Assembly (NCBI GenBank): GCA_026929865.2
Contig: CM049395.1
Span: 16,431,001 to 16,495,000 of the forward strand
From: Hyperoplus lanceolatus
Taxonomy: Eukaryota; Chordata; Actinopteri; Uranoscopiformes; Ammodytidae
DNA: 64,000 nucleotides
Direction of reading: 5' to 3'
The position numbers were made by a program, and so were the translations under genes. The notes below the pieces were generated by a model. The model did not search any database. It was given only the letters and a program-made list of their open reading frames with translations, and was not told the origin of the DNA. Of the stretch, positions 1 through 10,478 are shown piece by piece. Positions within the stretch are counted from its first letter, which is position 1; each line of letters starts with the position of its first letter.

Positions 1-339
1 ACGGATGGAAAATGTATAAGTAATACCCCCCATGTATCTGTTTGCTAAAAGAAGTAGTAGAATATTGCGATGGGCCATTAAAAGGGAGGATTGGTGTCCC
101 GGTGATTGACTCGGCCAGTCAGCAGTAGGGAATCCGGGATGCGTCACATACGCTACATCCCTATGCACGTAAACACTGGCATGATAAAGTTTATGTTTTG
201 CGCTTGTTTCAGGATACGTGTTTGCAAATGCAAGCCGTGTCTCAGCCTGAATATTTTATTAAGGTAGCCAGTGCAGTCCAAGGCTTGTAATGTAATCGCT
301 CCCTATAATTTCTGTCCCAGCTGGCTACTATAGGCTATA
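1..339. other. Left-edge KIF23 intron sequence, no feature recognised
   Basis: No exon of KIF23 and no open frame of note is visible here. It lies between the off-window 3' exons of KIF23 and the Tc1 element, and may belong to the same older transposon as 1836-2270. Confidence 0.4.
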
Positions 340-341
340 TA

Positions 342-1833
342 CAGTCCCCTCCATAAGTATCGGAACAGTGAGGCCAATTCCTTTATTTTTGCTGTAGACT
401 GGAAACATTTGGGTTTGACACCAAAATATGAATATGAGACAATAGATAAACATTTCAGCTTTCATTTCCAGGTGTTCACATCTGGATCTGATACACAACT
501 GAGAAGATAGCATTATTTGTAAAGGAACACCACATTTTTAGGTGAGCAAAAGTATTGGAACAGATAGACTTAAAATAAATTAAAGTGAATAAGACTTAAT
601 ATTTTGTTGCAAAGCCTTTGCTTGCAACAACTGCATCAAGCCTGTGACCCATTGACATAACAAAACTTTTGAATCCTCCTTTTTATGCTTTTCCAGGCTT
701 TCACCGCAGCCTTATTCAGTTGCTGTTTGTTTACTCTCTTCAGTCTCCTCTTTAGCAGGTAAAATGCTTGCTCTATAGGGTTTAAGTCTGGAGATTGACT
801 TGACCAGTCTAAAACCTTCCATTTCTTGACCCAGATGAACTCCTTTGTGGTTTTTGCAGTGTGTTTTGGGTCATTATCTTGCTGCATTATGAAGGATCTT
901 CCAATCAGTTTGGTTGCATCTTTCTTCAAATTGGCAGACAAAATGTTTGTGTAAACTTCTGAAATAATTTAGCTGTTGCCATCATGTGTTACATCATAAA
1001 TGAAGATTAATGAGCCCATCCGAGAAGAAGCCATGCAAGCCCAACCCATGACATTGCCTCCACCGTGTTTCACAGATCAGCTTGTATGCTTGGGGTCATG
1101 AGCAGACCCTTTCTTTCTCCAAACTTTAGCCTTTCCATCACTTTGGTAAAGGTTGATCTTGACAACAACACAGTAACACATGATGGCAGCAGCAAAATGA
1201 ACTTAGAAGTCTACAGAAACATTCTGTCTGCCAATTTAAAGAAAGATGCAACCAAACTGATTGGAAGATGCTCCATCATGCAGCAAGGTAATGATCCTAA
1301 ACAACTGCAAAAACCACAAAGGAGTTCATCAGGGGCAAGAAATGGAAAGTTTTAGACTGGTCAAGTCAATCTCCAGACTTAAACCCTATAGAGCATGCAT
1401 TTTACCTGCTTAAGAGGAGACCGAAGGGTGTAACCCCCCAAAACAAACAGCAACTGAATGAGGCTGCAGTAAAGGCCTGGAAAAGCATCACAAAAGAAGA
1501 ATGCAAAAGTTTTGTTATGTCAATGGGTCACAGGCTTGATGCAGTTATTGCATGTGAAGGATTTGCAACAAAATATTAAGTCTTATTCACTTTAATTTAC
1601 TTTAAGTCTATCTGTTCCAATACTTTTGCTCACCTAAAAATGTGGTGTTCCTTTACAAAAAATGCTATCTTCTCAGTTGTGTATCAGATCCAGAAGTAAA
1701 TACCTGGAAATGAAAGCTAAAATGTTGATCTATTGTCTCATATTCATATTTTGGTGTCAAACCCAAATGTTTCCAGTCTACAGCAAAAATAAAGGAATTG
1801 GCCTCACTGTTCCGATACTTATGGAGGGGACTG
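342..1833. mobile_element. Tc1/mariner element in head-to-head (foldback) form
   Basis: Flanked by TA dinucleotides (340-341 and 1834-1835), with inverted ends beginning CAGTCCCCTCCATAAG. The inversion runs far beyond a normal terminal repeat. The left arm carries the 3' end of a Tc1 transposase on the minus strand (636-941, with DNDPKHTA and SPDLNPIE of the DDE catalytic core). The right arm carries the same 3' end on the plus strand (about 1190-1560, frameshifted). The middle, about 1010-1165, occurs once. No intact transposase exists, so it is a dead element. Confidence 0.9.
636..941 (-). pseudogene. Tc1 transposase C-terminal fragment
   Basis: 101-residue open frame with the DNDPKHTAKTTKEF segment (second catalytic aspartate) and QSPDLNPIEQAF (last catalytic acidic residue). 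The N-terminal paired-like DNA-binding domain and first aspartate are absent. A mirrored, frameshifted copy lies at about 1190-1560 on the plus strand. Confidence 0.88.
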
Positions 1834-1835
1834 TA

Positions 1836-2270
1836 GCTGCTAGCTGCCGGGCATGTCTCCTCTTCTGTCGTGTACAGTATGTTTAAAGTAACATCCCCAA
1901 CAACCAACACAACTGGGTGAGCTTAGCGAATATATGGACATTTTCGGATCCGTGATGCAAATCAAATGAAAAGAGAGCCAGAGAAGGCTGCACGCGGCAA
2001 GACAACATACACTCAAAAAGTCCCGGAGAGTTGGGAGTAAATACAACAGAATGAAGCCGGTAGTCTCTGGCCAATCAGTGGCCGGCAGTCTGCCGACGTC
2101 ACCTTTATAATCGGCTCAGCTCACTTGGAACCTAGAGCGAGACAATAGCAAAAAAACAGCCGCGAGCAGGGACCACGTCCAGGTACCATGAAATTGCGGT
2201 GGAAACGCCAAAAATGAGAGTTGAGTCGAGTCGAGCTGATACCATACAGTGGAAAAGCGCCATAAGGAAC
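1836..2270. mobile_element. Remnant of an older non-autonomous DNA transposon
   Basis: Ends in a run GAGTTGAGTCGAGTCGAGCTG and CAGTGGAAAAGCGCC, which resembles the subterminal sequence of common teleost MITEs. The Tc1 element may have landed inside it. The other terminus was not found, so the limits are approximate. Confidence 0.45.
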
Positions 2271-2296
2271 TTGAGACAGTACAGGGGGCATTTTAC

Positions 2297-2456
2297 CTGC
2301 ATTACCAGGACCACCCCGCTCTTCCAGGCGACGTGACAGCTCATCTTTGAAGGCCTGGTTTCTGTGTCTGCGACCTGAAGTAAGGCCACAGATCGGCCGG
2401 TCCACCGGCCGCGCTACCTCCACCTCCTGGGTCATCTCTGCAAAGCGCATCACCAG
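2297..2456 (-). CDS. kif23: KIF23 coding exon 13 (end of motor, neck)
   Basis: 160 bases encoding [19 protein letters not shown], then the fish-type [20 protein letters not shown] segment. The donor is taken as CAG|GTAAAA at 2296; an alternative GTAATG nine bases earlier (exon end 2306) keeps the same phase. The next exon is beyond position 1. Confidence 0.88.
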
Positions 2457-5400
2457 CTGCAGCACAAAAATGGGAATGCTATTAGAAATGCACTCCATCA
2501 TTTACTTGAAGCACCCAACAGAGCTCCACATGAAGAGATATAAAAAAGATTTTACATTTGAGCCAAATACCATGTCTTACTATTGTTTCGTCATAATCAT
2601 CAGCCTTTGGGTTGACACACACAATCATCCTGACTTTTCCTTCTCCATCAAAGTAGTTTTTGAACAGATGTGTGACTTTAGAGTCCCTGTAAGGCACCAT
2701 CTGAAAGAAAATAAAGGCTCTGTGAAACTATAGCCACTGAAATTACCAATAATACAAATTATTTATAATAATAATAATAATAACAACAACAACAGAACTA
2801 TACATAAAATACAGAGCAATAGTATGAAAAAAAAATATAAAATGATGAGCAGATGTTAAATACAAACCCTGTTAATTCCACACATCTGGTTTTCACGCAG
2901 GACTTCCATACATGTGCGTAGTGTCATCAAGGACTGGTTGATATTACCTATCCATGAGACATTACCAGAAATGCTCAGGGTCTGCAAAAACATGATTATT
3001 ATATTCATTCAAAATATGCAGATACACACTAAATGAACTGACCTGCTTCACGCAGACGGTTTCCCTCTGCTCTGGTTCTGCTGGTGCGTTCGCTGCCTGC
3101 CAGGTCAACCAGACACAGCTGGCTCACATTCACCTGGTTTTTGTCCTGCAAATGTATAAACATGCCGTAAGCAATAGCATCATCAAACCTTGACTAGAAT
3201 CCTTGGACTTAATTTGGCCTGCTATTTGTCACAGCCCCATGAGCTTCAATTGAAAATGAGAAATCATTTCACTGGCTTTCTTTGAATAAACAGTTATGAT
3301 AAACACAAATGGATAACAACATTTAACATATAAAAGGATGATTTCAATAAGTAACTTTGGAGCTGAATGTCACCTGTAGAATGTGGTCCCCATCAGCATC
3401 AAGTGGAGCCTGGGCCAGCTTCACTGTGAACACACTGTGGGAGCGACTGGATTCACGGTTGAGTTGCGTGTCAGCTATCCTCCTTTTCTTTTGTCCTGGA
3501 GACAGAGCAAAACATCATTAATGTGTGACATTAACAACTAAGGTCTGACTGCATGGACATTGTAACAGAGAAAAGTCAGAGGGTGATTATTGGTCTGTGT
3601 GTTGGAGGAACATGCATAAGGTATTAAATAACGCAATGTAGCTATAAGAGAGAAATTAGTCATTACCACTCACCCTTCCAAAATACCTCGAAAGCCTCCT
3701 CTGTGGATTTCACCTCAACCTCCGTACATCCAGCAACATACATGTTATGATTCTGATCTTCACGGAGAATCTTTGATTGAGGTTGTCTGAAACAAGTCAT
3801 TAAAAATAATCAATATATACACCAACAATGTAACACATAGGTGGGTCGCTATAGTAAGACAAATGTTATGACAAATACTTGATGTTAGTATCAAAGTTAC
3901 AATAAAATACAATCAAGGGACGCATACGGACACATTCAGGGGTAGAGACAGACACATGCATGCTGGGTTTGAACATAAGCTTGAGACATTCATGGACGTT
4001 TGGCGTCTCCAGACTAAAAGTAACAACAGGGAGGGAGCCAATCAAACAGCCAGAATAATACACAAAGTTAGTATGTAAGCTACACCTATGCTATTTATTA
4101 CAGGGCTTTGGATTAATGGGATGGAAATGCATAAATGACCTAGTTAACATATCAGCTCCTACAGCCATGTTACGACTACATATAAACAGTAGTGTGTGTA
4201 ATGTACTTTCATCGGCCACATAGATGAACTCATTGTTCCGTACAGGCGTGCCTCCATGAAGCCACCTAACACAACAGGGTTTTTATGTAGTTTATCCTGT
4301 CAAAAAAGCAATTAAAAAACAATATGTCTGAATTAACTGTTTCAGCATATACATGGATGGAACCCTGTCAGTGGTCTTATTGCACAACTACAAAAAACAC
4401 ATTTGTAGTGCACATTAGTTAGGGGTGGGTCAGGTAAGGTAGCAGTGTAACACAAACATACATGATTATCACCTCGGATAACTTGGAAAAAAGAAAGTTT
4501 TGTACAGACAACCCTTCAACATGACGTGTTTCAAAAAGCATAAAATGATTCAAAATTCTGTCTCTTACTTAGGTCTGATTGGGTCGAATGGAGCATCTTC
4601 AAGGAGATCGTAGATATAGTTGTTGTAAACCTCAATGTAGGACACAAAGACGCTGTAACAACAGTCTTCATCCACATTCTCAGATTTACAGGCCTCCTCT
4701 ATGCTGATCATATCAGCAAACTCTGGGTCAGCCTTTTGCCTTAAAAAAAAGACACAATAGAGAATTACCAAAAATCTAAACGTACTGTAAAGTCAGTTTA
4801 TTTTGTGTATGTATCCGTGAAAACCACACATTACATTATAGAAAGTTAAAAATAAAAAAACTCAAAGCTACCTGGAGGATGGTGTTTTGGGCACTGACTG
4901 CTGACTGGTTTGCTTCTGTCTCTCCAGGAGAGCATCAACTTGATTCTGGATCTCCATCCCATTTTTTTCATCTGGTTTGAACACCTGATATAGATTTTGA
5001 AAACATTTCAAAATAAATGCCCCATCCATCTCCAAATATTACAATTACTTTCTTAGAGACTTTCAAAACTTTAGTTACAAATTCTTACAAATCTTTTGGC
5101 CTGAAAGGGGCCGATGCTGTTGAAGAGCATGTCTAGAGAACGGGGAAGGAGTCCGCCTTCCCCAGGTGAGCCGGTCATGGTGAAGGTCTTACCACTTCCA
5201 GTAACACCATATGTAAAAAGCAGACCTGGGAACATTGAATGTCACCTAAATAACCCACTTTACACAGAGAGGAGAATACCTGGTGTTGGTTGTATTGGTG
5301 TGATACAATGTACTGTATATATACAAACAATTATTTTTTTTTATCTGCCCATCAGTCAAAAAAGTTATAAATGATTCAAAGATAAACTTAATGTTCTGTT

Positions 5401-8400
5401 GATCCACTCATCCTTTCAGCACTATAGATGATAAGAGTTCATGCTGTTTGTTTACTCACTTACCATTCTTACAATGAACAAGGTCCTCCACCAGTGGCTT
5501 GGCAACATCTTCAAACAGCTCCACTTGACTGGTATTAACACCAAATACTTTTTTAAATGAGTACTGTGTCTAAAGGATAAACAAACAAAGAACACACACA
5601 TGCGAATGGCATTAAACAGAAATGGACAAAAATAGTCAGCAGTATCACCATACATATTAAACCTGTAGTGTCCGAAATATGCAGAGGTCTCTCCACTGAA
5701 AAAAAAAACTACCATGTTTTATGGATTTAGATGAAAATATCTTTTTAAATAAAATAATATCCAACCAAATCATGATTTTGTGAAAACCAATTTAATTTAA
5801 CTTATTGAGAAACCAAACATTGATGTCATATATTGATTTTTTTTAATATCATAGACAGGGTTGCCAGAGCCTTTAAGAGGAAAAAAAAAGAACAAAGCCG
5901 ATATTGAATTGTGGTAACTGTATCAATGGTGACTGATGTTGTCAGATACTTTTAATGTTTACCAGCTTTTCTGAACAATTGCTCTTGAGAGATGTAAGGA
6001 GGGAACACAAATAAGTATTAGGGGTGTAAAGGTACACTAAAGTCACGGTTCGGTACGTACCTCGGTTTTGAAGTCACGGTACGGTACGGTACGGTACGGT
6101 TCATAGTTAAGGGAGAATGAACAGTTTTAGCTGTCAGTAACTAGCTGACAGTGTGTAACATACAAATAAAATGCATAGGCCTAACACATCTAAAAATAAT
6201 ACTGCTGCAATTCTCCAATAAATAAAATACTTATTAAATACCAGTGAATGTGCAGCATAAACTAAAATTGCAGTGAAAAATAAAGCCAGTGTTAATGCTC
6301 AGCAGGCTCTGTAAGCTGGTATGTAAAAAAAGGGTATGTCTTCTTTAAGGTATTTTTGACTTTGAAAAAATAAAATATTACTGCAGCTCTCTGAAGCTCT
6401 GAAGTGCTTTTATAAATATAACAATTATCAAATAAAAGTGCAACTGCAGCATTAATTAAATGACAGCTTATGTATTTTCAGTATAAAAAAGAAAATACTG
6501 TCTGTGTTTGCACAGCTCGATTTTTCTTCACAGTAACGGTGATAGTATGACCTGGATGATGCCTTTTCAAATGCGTATGCATGTTCGACGTGTTGGCTCC
6601 CTTTATATGTCCATGGTTGGCTCCTACATAGGCGATCGCGGTGAAACAATAACCTGTGTGCCGACATTGTTCCACACGTTTATCACTGTTTTCATAATTC
6701 TACTGGAATCCGAAGTTATCCCTCAAGCGGGATTTGAATAACAGGGGGAGCCTGCAAGCTCCGGTTTCCTGTTGTCTTTCGCCATGCAGTTCGCTCTCTG
6801 TTCGATAGCACTGTATAACATCTTTATTTGCACTACTCATAGACTGTAGAAGAGGGGGGGAACGCTGCTACAACTGCTAATAGTGATGCAAACGGAACAC
6901 TTGAGCGGAGAGGTGTGTATCTCCTGCTCTGACCGCAGCTGGGAGGGACTGCTGCGTGAGGACTCGGCCATCTGTCAGTGCTCTGGGAGGGGGCAGGAGC
7001 CTCGGGAGCCAGCCGCTGCTCGTTTAGAAGTAAAGAGTGATACATGCTTTAGCAACAGAGTCTCCAAAAGTCACCAATAACACCAGAAAAAGTAGCTAGA
7101 TTTGTCGCTAGTCGCTTATTTGAAAAAAAGTCGCCAGAGGGCTCTGAAAAGTTGCTAAGTTACCAACACTGCACCCTCATGCTGTGCTCACCATGTGTGC
7201 TCACCATGGAGATAACAGACTCTAAATCGCTGGCTGCTACTGCGCATGTGCGAGCGAGCCGGAGGCTAAATGGTCCGGGGGGAACTCCGACGACAAGTTT
7301 TAAGTTCCACACCGCAAAACAAGCCTGTACATTCGCCATATATTAACGCTATGTAGGCTACGCCACAAACGGACCGCGGTCCACCTCTGTAACACCAAAT
7401 ACGTGCCTGTACCGTCACGGTACGGTACAAATACGTGTATCGTTACACCCCTAATAAGTATAGACAGTATAAATTCTTCAAGTGCTCAGGTAACTTCCCA
7501 AGCAGAAAGAACTGAAACACACTTACCTCTTTGTAATCCCCATTGCGGTTGGCTTTAATGCCATCAGGAGCATGTAGCTGAATAGTGGAGCTGCTGATCA
7601 TCTCAACACAACATTCCTCATTCTCTGCTCCCAGTGGTCGTATACGGCAGTATACCTGCAGAACGATAAATAAAAATGCATACCTCAGCTCTAGGCCACT
7701 TCTTTACGGCTCAGATTTGCCAATAAAAGGAACAGTTTATTAAGACATCACACAGCTGGAAGAAATATGTACAAAAATTAAAATAAATCTCATTTGAACA
7801 ACGTCTCTTGGGGTCAGTTTCCAAATTAGCATCAGTAGACCTAGACAAACTTTTTTTTAAAATCCACTTTTGATATATCTTGATAGACTCACTCTCATAA
7901 ATTTACCATAAATCGATTTAAATGCAGTTTAAGTGCAGAATTGTCCCTCCAATTTCTATTGGGGGCTCAAATATGCAAACATGCCGCCCTTTTATTGTGA
8001 CTGTTGCGACTGTGTTATGTCTCAGTTTGAGGAAAATAAAGTAAGCATAGCTTTTTACTTACTCCAACTGGATCTTTCTCTATGTTAGATGCCTTTTTAT
8101 GGCCCGGCCTCCGAGGAGTCTTCCCTTTGCTGTAGGGGATACAGCAATTGAGAAACAATTTCAAAACACACAACAATACATGCTACATGTCAGCTGGTTA
8201 CTTAGGTACTTACTACACTAACATGGCTAGAAGAAGTATGGATGTCTGGACATTACCAAGCTCACACTTTGAGATTCAATTCATCCCTGAGGTGTTAGGT
8301 GGGGTTATGGTGGTCACTAAGTATGCAAGCTCTTCAACACCAAACTCAGAAAAATATTTCTTTACGTGAATTTGTATGTATTGACAGGTAAGGGGTTTCA

Positions 8401-8963
8401 AGAATATTGGGAAGACAGAATTGTCTTCAACGGCCTATAATATCATCTTTAAAAAGAAACATAGCAAAACCATGGACTACTTGGAAGATATTGAACCAGA
8501 TCAAAAAGGTAGTTGTATCTGGTGGGCAAAGTTGTCCCTGTACTTTTGGGCATTTTGTGTCATATTCTATGATATGAGCTAGGTTATGCTAACTAATAAC
8601 CAGGTTAGCTCAGGTGTCACTTGCTAAACGATACAGTCGCAACGCTAAAGTTAGGAGAGCCAGATTGAGATGTTGCCGTTTAGAAAAAGATAGTCTCTAT
8701 ATGTGGTGATAGCGTTAGTTATTTAAACATGAATGCTGAGCAGTAAACACATATTGACCACCAGACTCCAGTCATCAAGCGTTAGCTGGCTACACAGCGA
8801 GCTATGCTACCAGTAGATAATTATCACTTCTCTTTTTCAACAGAACAACAAAGTTACGTTAAATGATCTAAATAGTTAAGTTTCAACACACTGTGTAGTT
8901 GAATATTATCAGCCATGTATCGAGATAAATGTAGAAAACTGTAACTCACCCTGGTCTCTGCAT
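2297..8963 (-). CDS. kif23: KIF23 (MKLP1) kinesin-6, N-terminal 14 coding exons; 3' part off window
   Basis: Plus-end-directed mitotic kinesin, the motor of the centralspindlin complex (with RACGAP1) that bundles the central spindle and midbody during cytokinesis. Joined minus-strand exons are 8963-8950, 8129-8063, 7655-7527, 5569-5464, 5225-5089, 4984-4872, 4739-4569, 3786-3674, 3495-3374, 3145-3043, 2947-2868, 2700-2581 and 2456-2297; numbering here skips a possible cassette near 4224-4265, so that is 13 joined exons plus one doubtful one. Every junction keeps frame and gives 478 residues. Visible motor motifs are the P-loop GVTGSGKT (112-119), switch I NRESSRSH (296-303), switch II DLAGSE (338-343) and VPYRDSK (387-393). 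The ARPVD stretch that follows is the neck region as in vertebrate KIF23. The stalk and C-terminal RACGAP1/ARF6-binding parts are not in the window. The assignment to KIF23 rather than KIF20A/B rests on near-identity of the motor to remembered vertebrate KIF23 and on PAQR5 as neighbour. Confidence 0.95.
2581..2700 (-). CDS. kif23: KIF23 coding exon 12
   Basis: 120 bases, phase 0, encoding [20 protein letters not shown] and the core strand [12 protein letters not shown]. This is the last beta strand of the kinesin motor fold. The acceptor is CAG and the donor GTAAGA. Confidence 0.95.
2868..2947 (-). CDS. kif23: KIF23 coding exon 11
   Basis: 80 bases encoding [20 protein letters not shown], the switch II helix region. 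The true acceptor is the ATAG at 2950-2948 because it restores the G-N-I-N-Q junction; the CAG 39 bases upstream would add a frame-breaking piece. The donor is GTTTGT. Confidence 0.88.
3043..3145 (-). CDS. kif23: KIF23 coding exon 10 (switch II)
   Basis: 103 bases encoding [19 protein letters not shown], with switch II DLAGSE intact, then GNRLREAG. The donor is GTCAGT. Confidence 0.94.
3374..3495 (-). CDS. kif23: KIF23 coding exon 9 (switch I)
   Basis: 122 bases encoding [10 protein letters not shown] and the switch I motif [11 protein letters not shown], which senses the gamma phosphate, then [15 protein letters not shown]. The donor is GTGACA after CAG. Confidence 0.94.
3674..3786 (-). CDS. 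kif23: KIF23 coding exon 8 of the joined model
   Basis: 113 bases between TTTCAG and GTGAGT. It encodes [19 protein letters not shown] and [16 protein letters not shown], matching the vertebrate KIF23 region between the YIEVYNN strand and switch I. Confidence 0.94.
4224..4265 (-). other. Possible decayed or alternative KIF23 cassette exon
   Basis: After a good pyrimidine/TAG acceptor the minus strand reads, in the phase left by exon 7, [13 protein letters not shown] and then AT. A 42-base block would preserve frame into exon 9 (giving NNEFI-QPQSK). However, the bases after it are CT, not a GT donor, and later GT choices break the frame or are poor. It may be an exon that has lost its donor, or chance. 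Confidence 0.3.
4569..4739 (-). CDS. kif23: KIF23 coding exon 7
   Basis: 171 bases encoding [15 protein letters not shown] and then the strongly conserved [17 protein letters not shown] core of the motor. It ends two bases into the lysine codon of DPIRPK, which is completed by exon 9's first base, or by the doubtful cassette between them. Confidence 0.95.
4872..4984 (-). CDS. kif23: KIF23 coding exon 6
   Basis: 113 bases encoding residues 152-188 and part of 189. It includes [10 protein letters not shown] and the variable serine/proline-rich loop typical of the extended kinesin-6 insertion. The donor reads GTAGCT, weaker than its neighbours but with a CAG upstream. Confidence 0.9.
5089..5225 (-). 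CDS. kif23: KIF23 coding exon 5 (P-loop)
   Basis: 137 bases carrying the ATP-binding P-loop GVTGSGKT followed by [16 protein letters not shown], a kinesin-6/MKLP1 hallmark. It ends in phase 0 before a GTAAGA donor. Confidence 0.95.
5464..5569 (-). CDS. kif23: KIF23 coding exon 4
   Basis: 106 bases encoding [10 protein letters not shown] through VHCKN (residues 71-105) plus one base of G106. The acceptor TTTAG and donor GTAAGT are good matches. It leads straight into the P-loop exon. Confidence 0.94.
6019..7453. mobile_element. hAT-like element in KIF23 intron 3 with 8-bp target duplication
   Basis: Termini are TAGGGGTGTAA and its inverse TTACACCCCTA, flanked by the exact 8-bp repeat ATAAGTAT (6011-6018 and 7454-7461), the target size of hAT transposons. 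Subterminal GGTACGGTACGGT repeats occur at both ends. It is about 1.43 kb with no intact transposase, but the minus strand at about 6478-6675 keeps a BED-finger-like stretch ([17 protein letters not shown]), suggesting derivation from an autonomous BED-hAT element. Confidence 0.88.
6510..6675 (-). pseudogene. BED zinc-finger remnant of a hAT transposase
   Basis: The open frame reads [20 protein letters not shown], the C-terminal half of a ZBED-type finger (S-x-L/M-x-x-H-L-x-x-x-H spacing). The upstream cysteine pair is not clearly preserved and the frame ends shortly after. It is judged a relic, not a host gene. Confidence 0.6.
7527..7655 (-). CDS. kif23: KIF23 coding exon 3
   Basis: 129 bases, phase 0 at both ends, encoding residues 28-70. 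It begins VYCRIRPLG, the first beta strand of the kinesin motor (nucleotide-base contact), and ends NRNGDYKE. The donor is GTAAGT. Confidence 0.94.
8063..8129 (-). CDS. kif23: KIF23 coding exon 2
   Basis: 67 bases between a CAG acceptor (8132-8130) and a GTAAGT donor (8062-8057). It encodes the basic N-terminal extension [15 protein letters not shown] followed by the KDPVG lead into the motor domain. The last 48 bases, the donor and most of intron 2 are repeated, inverted, at 13259-13701. Confidence 0.92.
8950..8963 (-). CDS. kif23: KIF23 coding exon 1 (start codon)
   Basis: Only four codons plus two bases (M-Q-R-P-G) before a GTGAGT donor at 8949-8944. The start is chosen because it joins in frame to exon 2 and gives an N-terminus of family length (27 residues before the motor strand VYCRIRPL). 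The 5' UTR continues upstream on the minus strand for an unknown distance. Confidence 0.85.
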
Positions 8964-9126
8964 TGTTTGTGTTTTCAAACTCTTCTCCGCCGCACGCACA
9001 AGCGCGTCTTCTCGATTTGAAATTCCCTCTTGTGAAACGATTTCCGAGTGGCTGACGTTTCAGCCAATCAAAAGTTAGACACGGCGTTTAGAAGCGGAAG
9101 TCCCGCCTTCAGCTCGTAGCCCTTTG
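8964..9126 (-). promoter_or_regulatory. kif23: KIF23 proximal promoter / 5' UTR with CCAAT box and CHR-like site
   Basis: The space between the KIF23 ATG and the first upstream transposon is only about 160 bp. It holds a CCAAT box on the plus strand (9064-9068, so ATTGG in gene sense, the usual NF-Y orientation in G2/M genes). A TTTGAA cell-cycle homology region match lies at 9016-9021, on the opposite strand to the gene. A GGCGGGA match (minus strand, 9101-9107) resembles an E2F site. This fits the DREAM/MuvB-NF-Y control known for vertebrate KIF23; the assignment here is by motif only. Confidence 0.5.
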
Positions 9127-9484
9127 TTAAAGAGGACCTATTATGCTACTTTTCTGGTCTTAATTTCTTGTTTTACACTTCTATAGAGCAACCTGACACG
9201 AATCACATCACAAAAAACTATGTAGATTTTCGGGAAGCTCTTTCTCTTATTTTGGCGATCCAGCACATCCTGTCAACACTTGAGTGTGTGTACTTCGGCT
9301 CCCTCCGCCTGTGCTTCAAGAGTACCTATTTGCAGACCCATGGGGGAAACCATTGAAAGTGGAACTCCACCGGAAGCCACGCCCCGAACTCATTTCATTG
9401 GTCAGAATTGTAACCTACTCTGAATTTGTTGTCTTCTTTTTGTTTTACTGCCGGAGTTCACCCAGCGGTGAATAATAATACACA

Positions 9485-9900
9485 GGTTGCGTTCCGAATC
9501 GCATACTTTCTACTATATAGTATGTAGAAAAAAGATTTAGGATGTCCCGATTCTTGTGGCCAGATTTAGGATGGTTAGAATACCCGGATGGTCTACTTCA
9601 TGCGGCCAAGATTGTTAGTGTTGAAAAGTGCATCCTATTTGGGCGATTCTGACCCACAATCCAGTGCGCACGTGAAGTGACGTAACATCGACGTAGCCTA
9701 TAGGTCCATGTTATGAAAACAAACGGGGATGCGACGGATATAAAAGCAAGAGGCAAGATCAAGGCGCAATGTTATGATGAAATAAGAGAGAAAAGTACGT
9801 CCCAATAGTATGCCTACTGCATCCTAACTAGATTCTTTTTATCGTCAGATGTAGTATGTAGAATAGAAAAAAGAAAGAGTATGCGATTCGGAACGCAACC
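9485..9900. mobile_element. 416-bp MITE nested in the left arm of the palindrome
   Basis: Perfect 20-plus-bp inverted ends starting GGTTGCGTTCCGAATCGCAT, flanked by ACA on both sides. The right arm of the enclosing palindrome has the uninterrupted sequence (one ACA only, near 10866-10870 in inverse), so the target duplication is 3 bp. That size fits PIF/Harbinger-type elements. Confidence 0.85.
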
Positions 9901-10278
9901 ACAGTTTCCACCGGTTATGGTGCTAGTACACAGTAAAATACGTCAGTTTGTTAAGGGTCCCACGTGGCCAGGACGGTGGTAAAATGTTAAGGTAGAAGAT
10001 GAATGAAGCAACGAAGCTTTGTGTAAATCTTCTAAAATCCGTCTCTTTAATTCACAATTATCACACTAGGTCAATCACATACAAATATAAACTTTTATAA
10101 GTGAAACACAAAAAGTGCCACCACATTAAAATAAACAGCTCATTTTAAAAAGCGGGGTGAAAGGCATTAACGTCACATAAGGTGACAGTTTCCATTCTAG
10201 ATCCTGATTGATTTATTACCAGATCCCTTGTCCTCTAGTGATCACAGTTTTAATTAGGCTATTATATCATTTCTATAT

Positions 10279-10478
10279 TCATATTAGGCTATTGCACGAT
10301 CGATGCTCGTCTGTGACTTTGTGATCACGCAAATGAACGTAACAATCGTGTGCAGCCGCAGAATTACATTTCAACCAGACATAAATAGCCTATGTTCATA
10401 TTAGGCTATTTAACGAGGCTCGTCTGTGACTTTGTGATCACGCAAGTGAACAGTAACGATCGCGTGCAGCCACAGAAT
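10279..10478 (+). repeat. Two diverged tandem copies in the palindrome spacer
   Basis: Segments 10279-10367 and 10397-10478 both read CATATTAGGCTATT, then CTCGTCTGTGACTTTGTGAT and a CGTGCAGCC stretch, with small indels. They fill much of the loop between the inverted arms. Confidence 0.7.
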
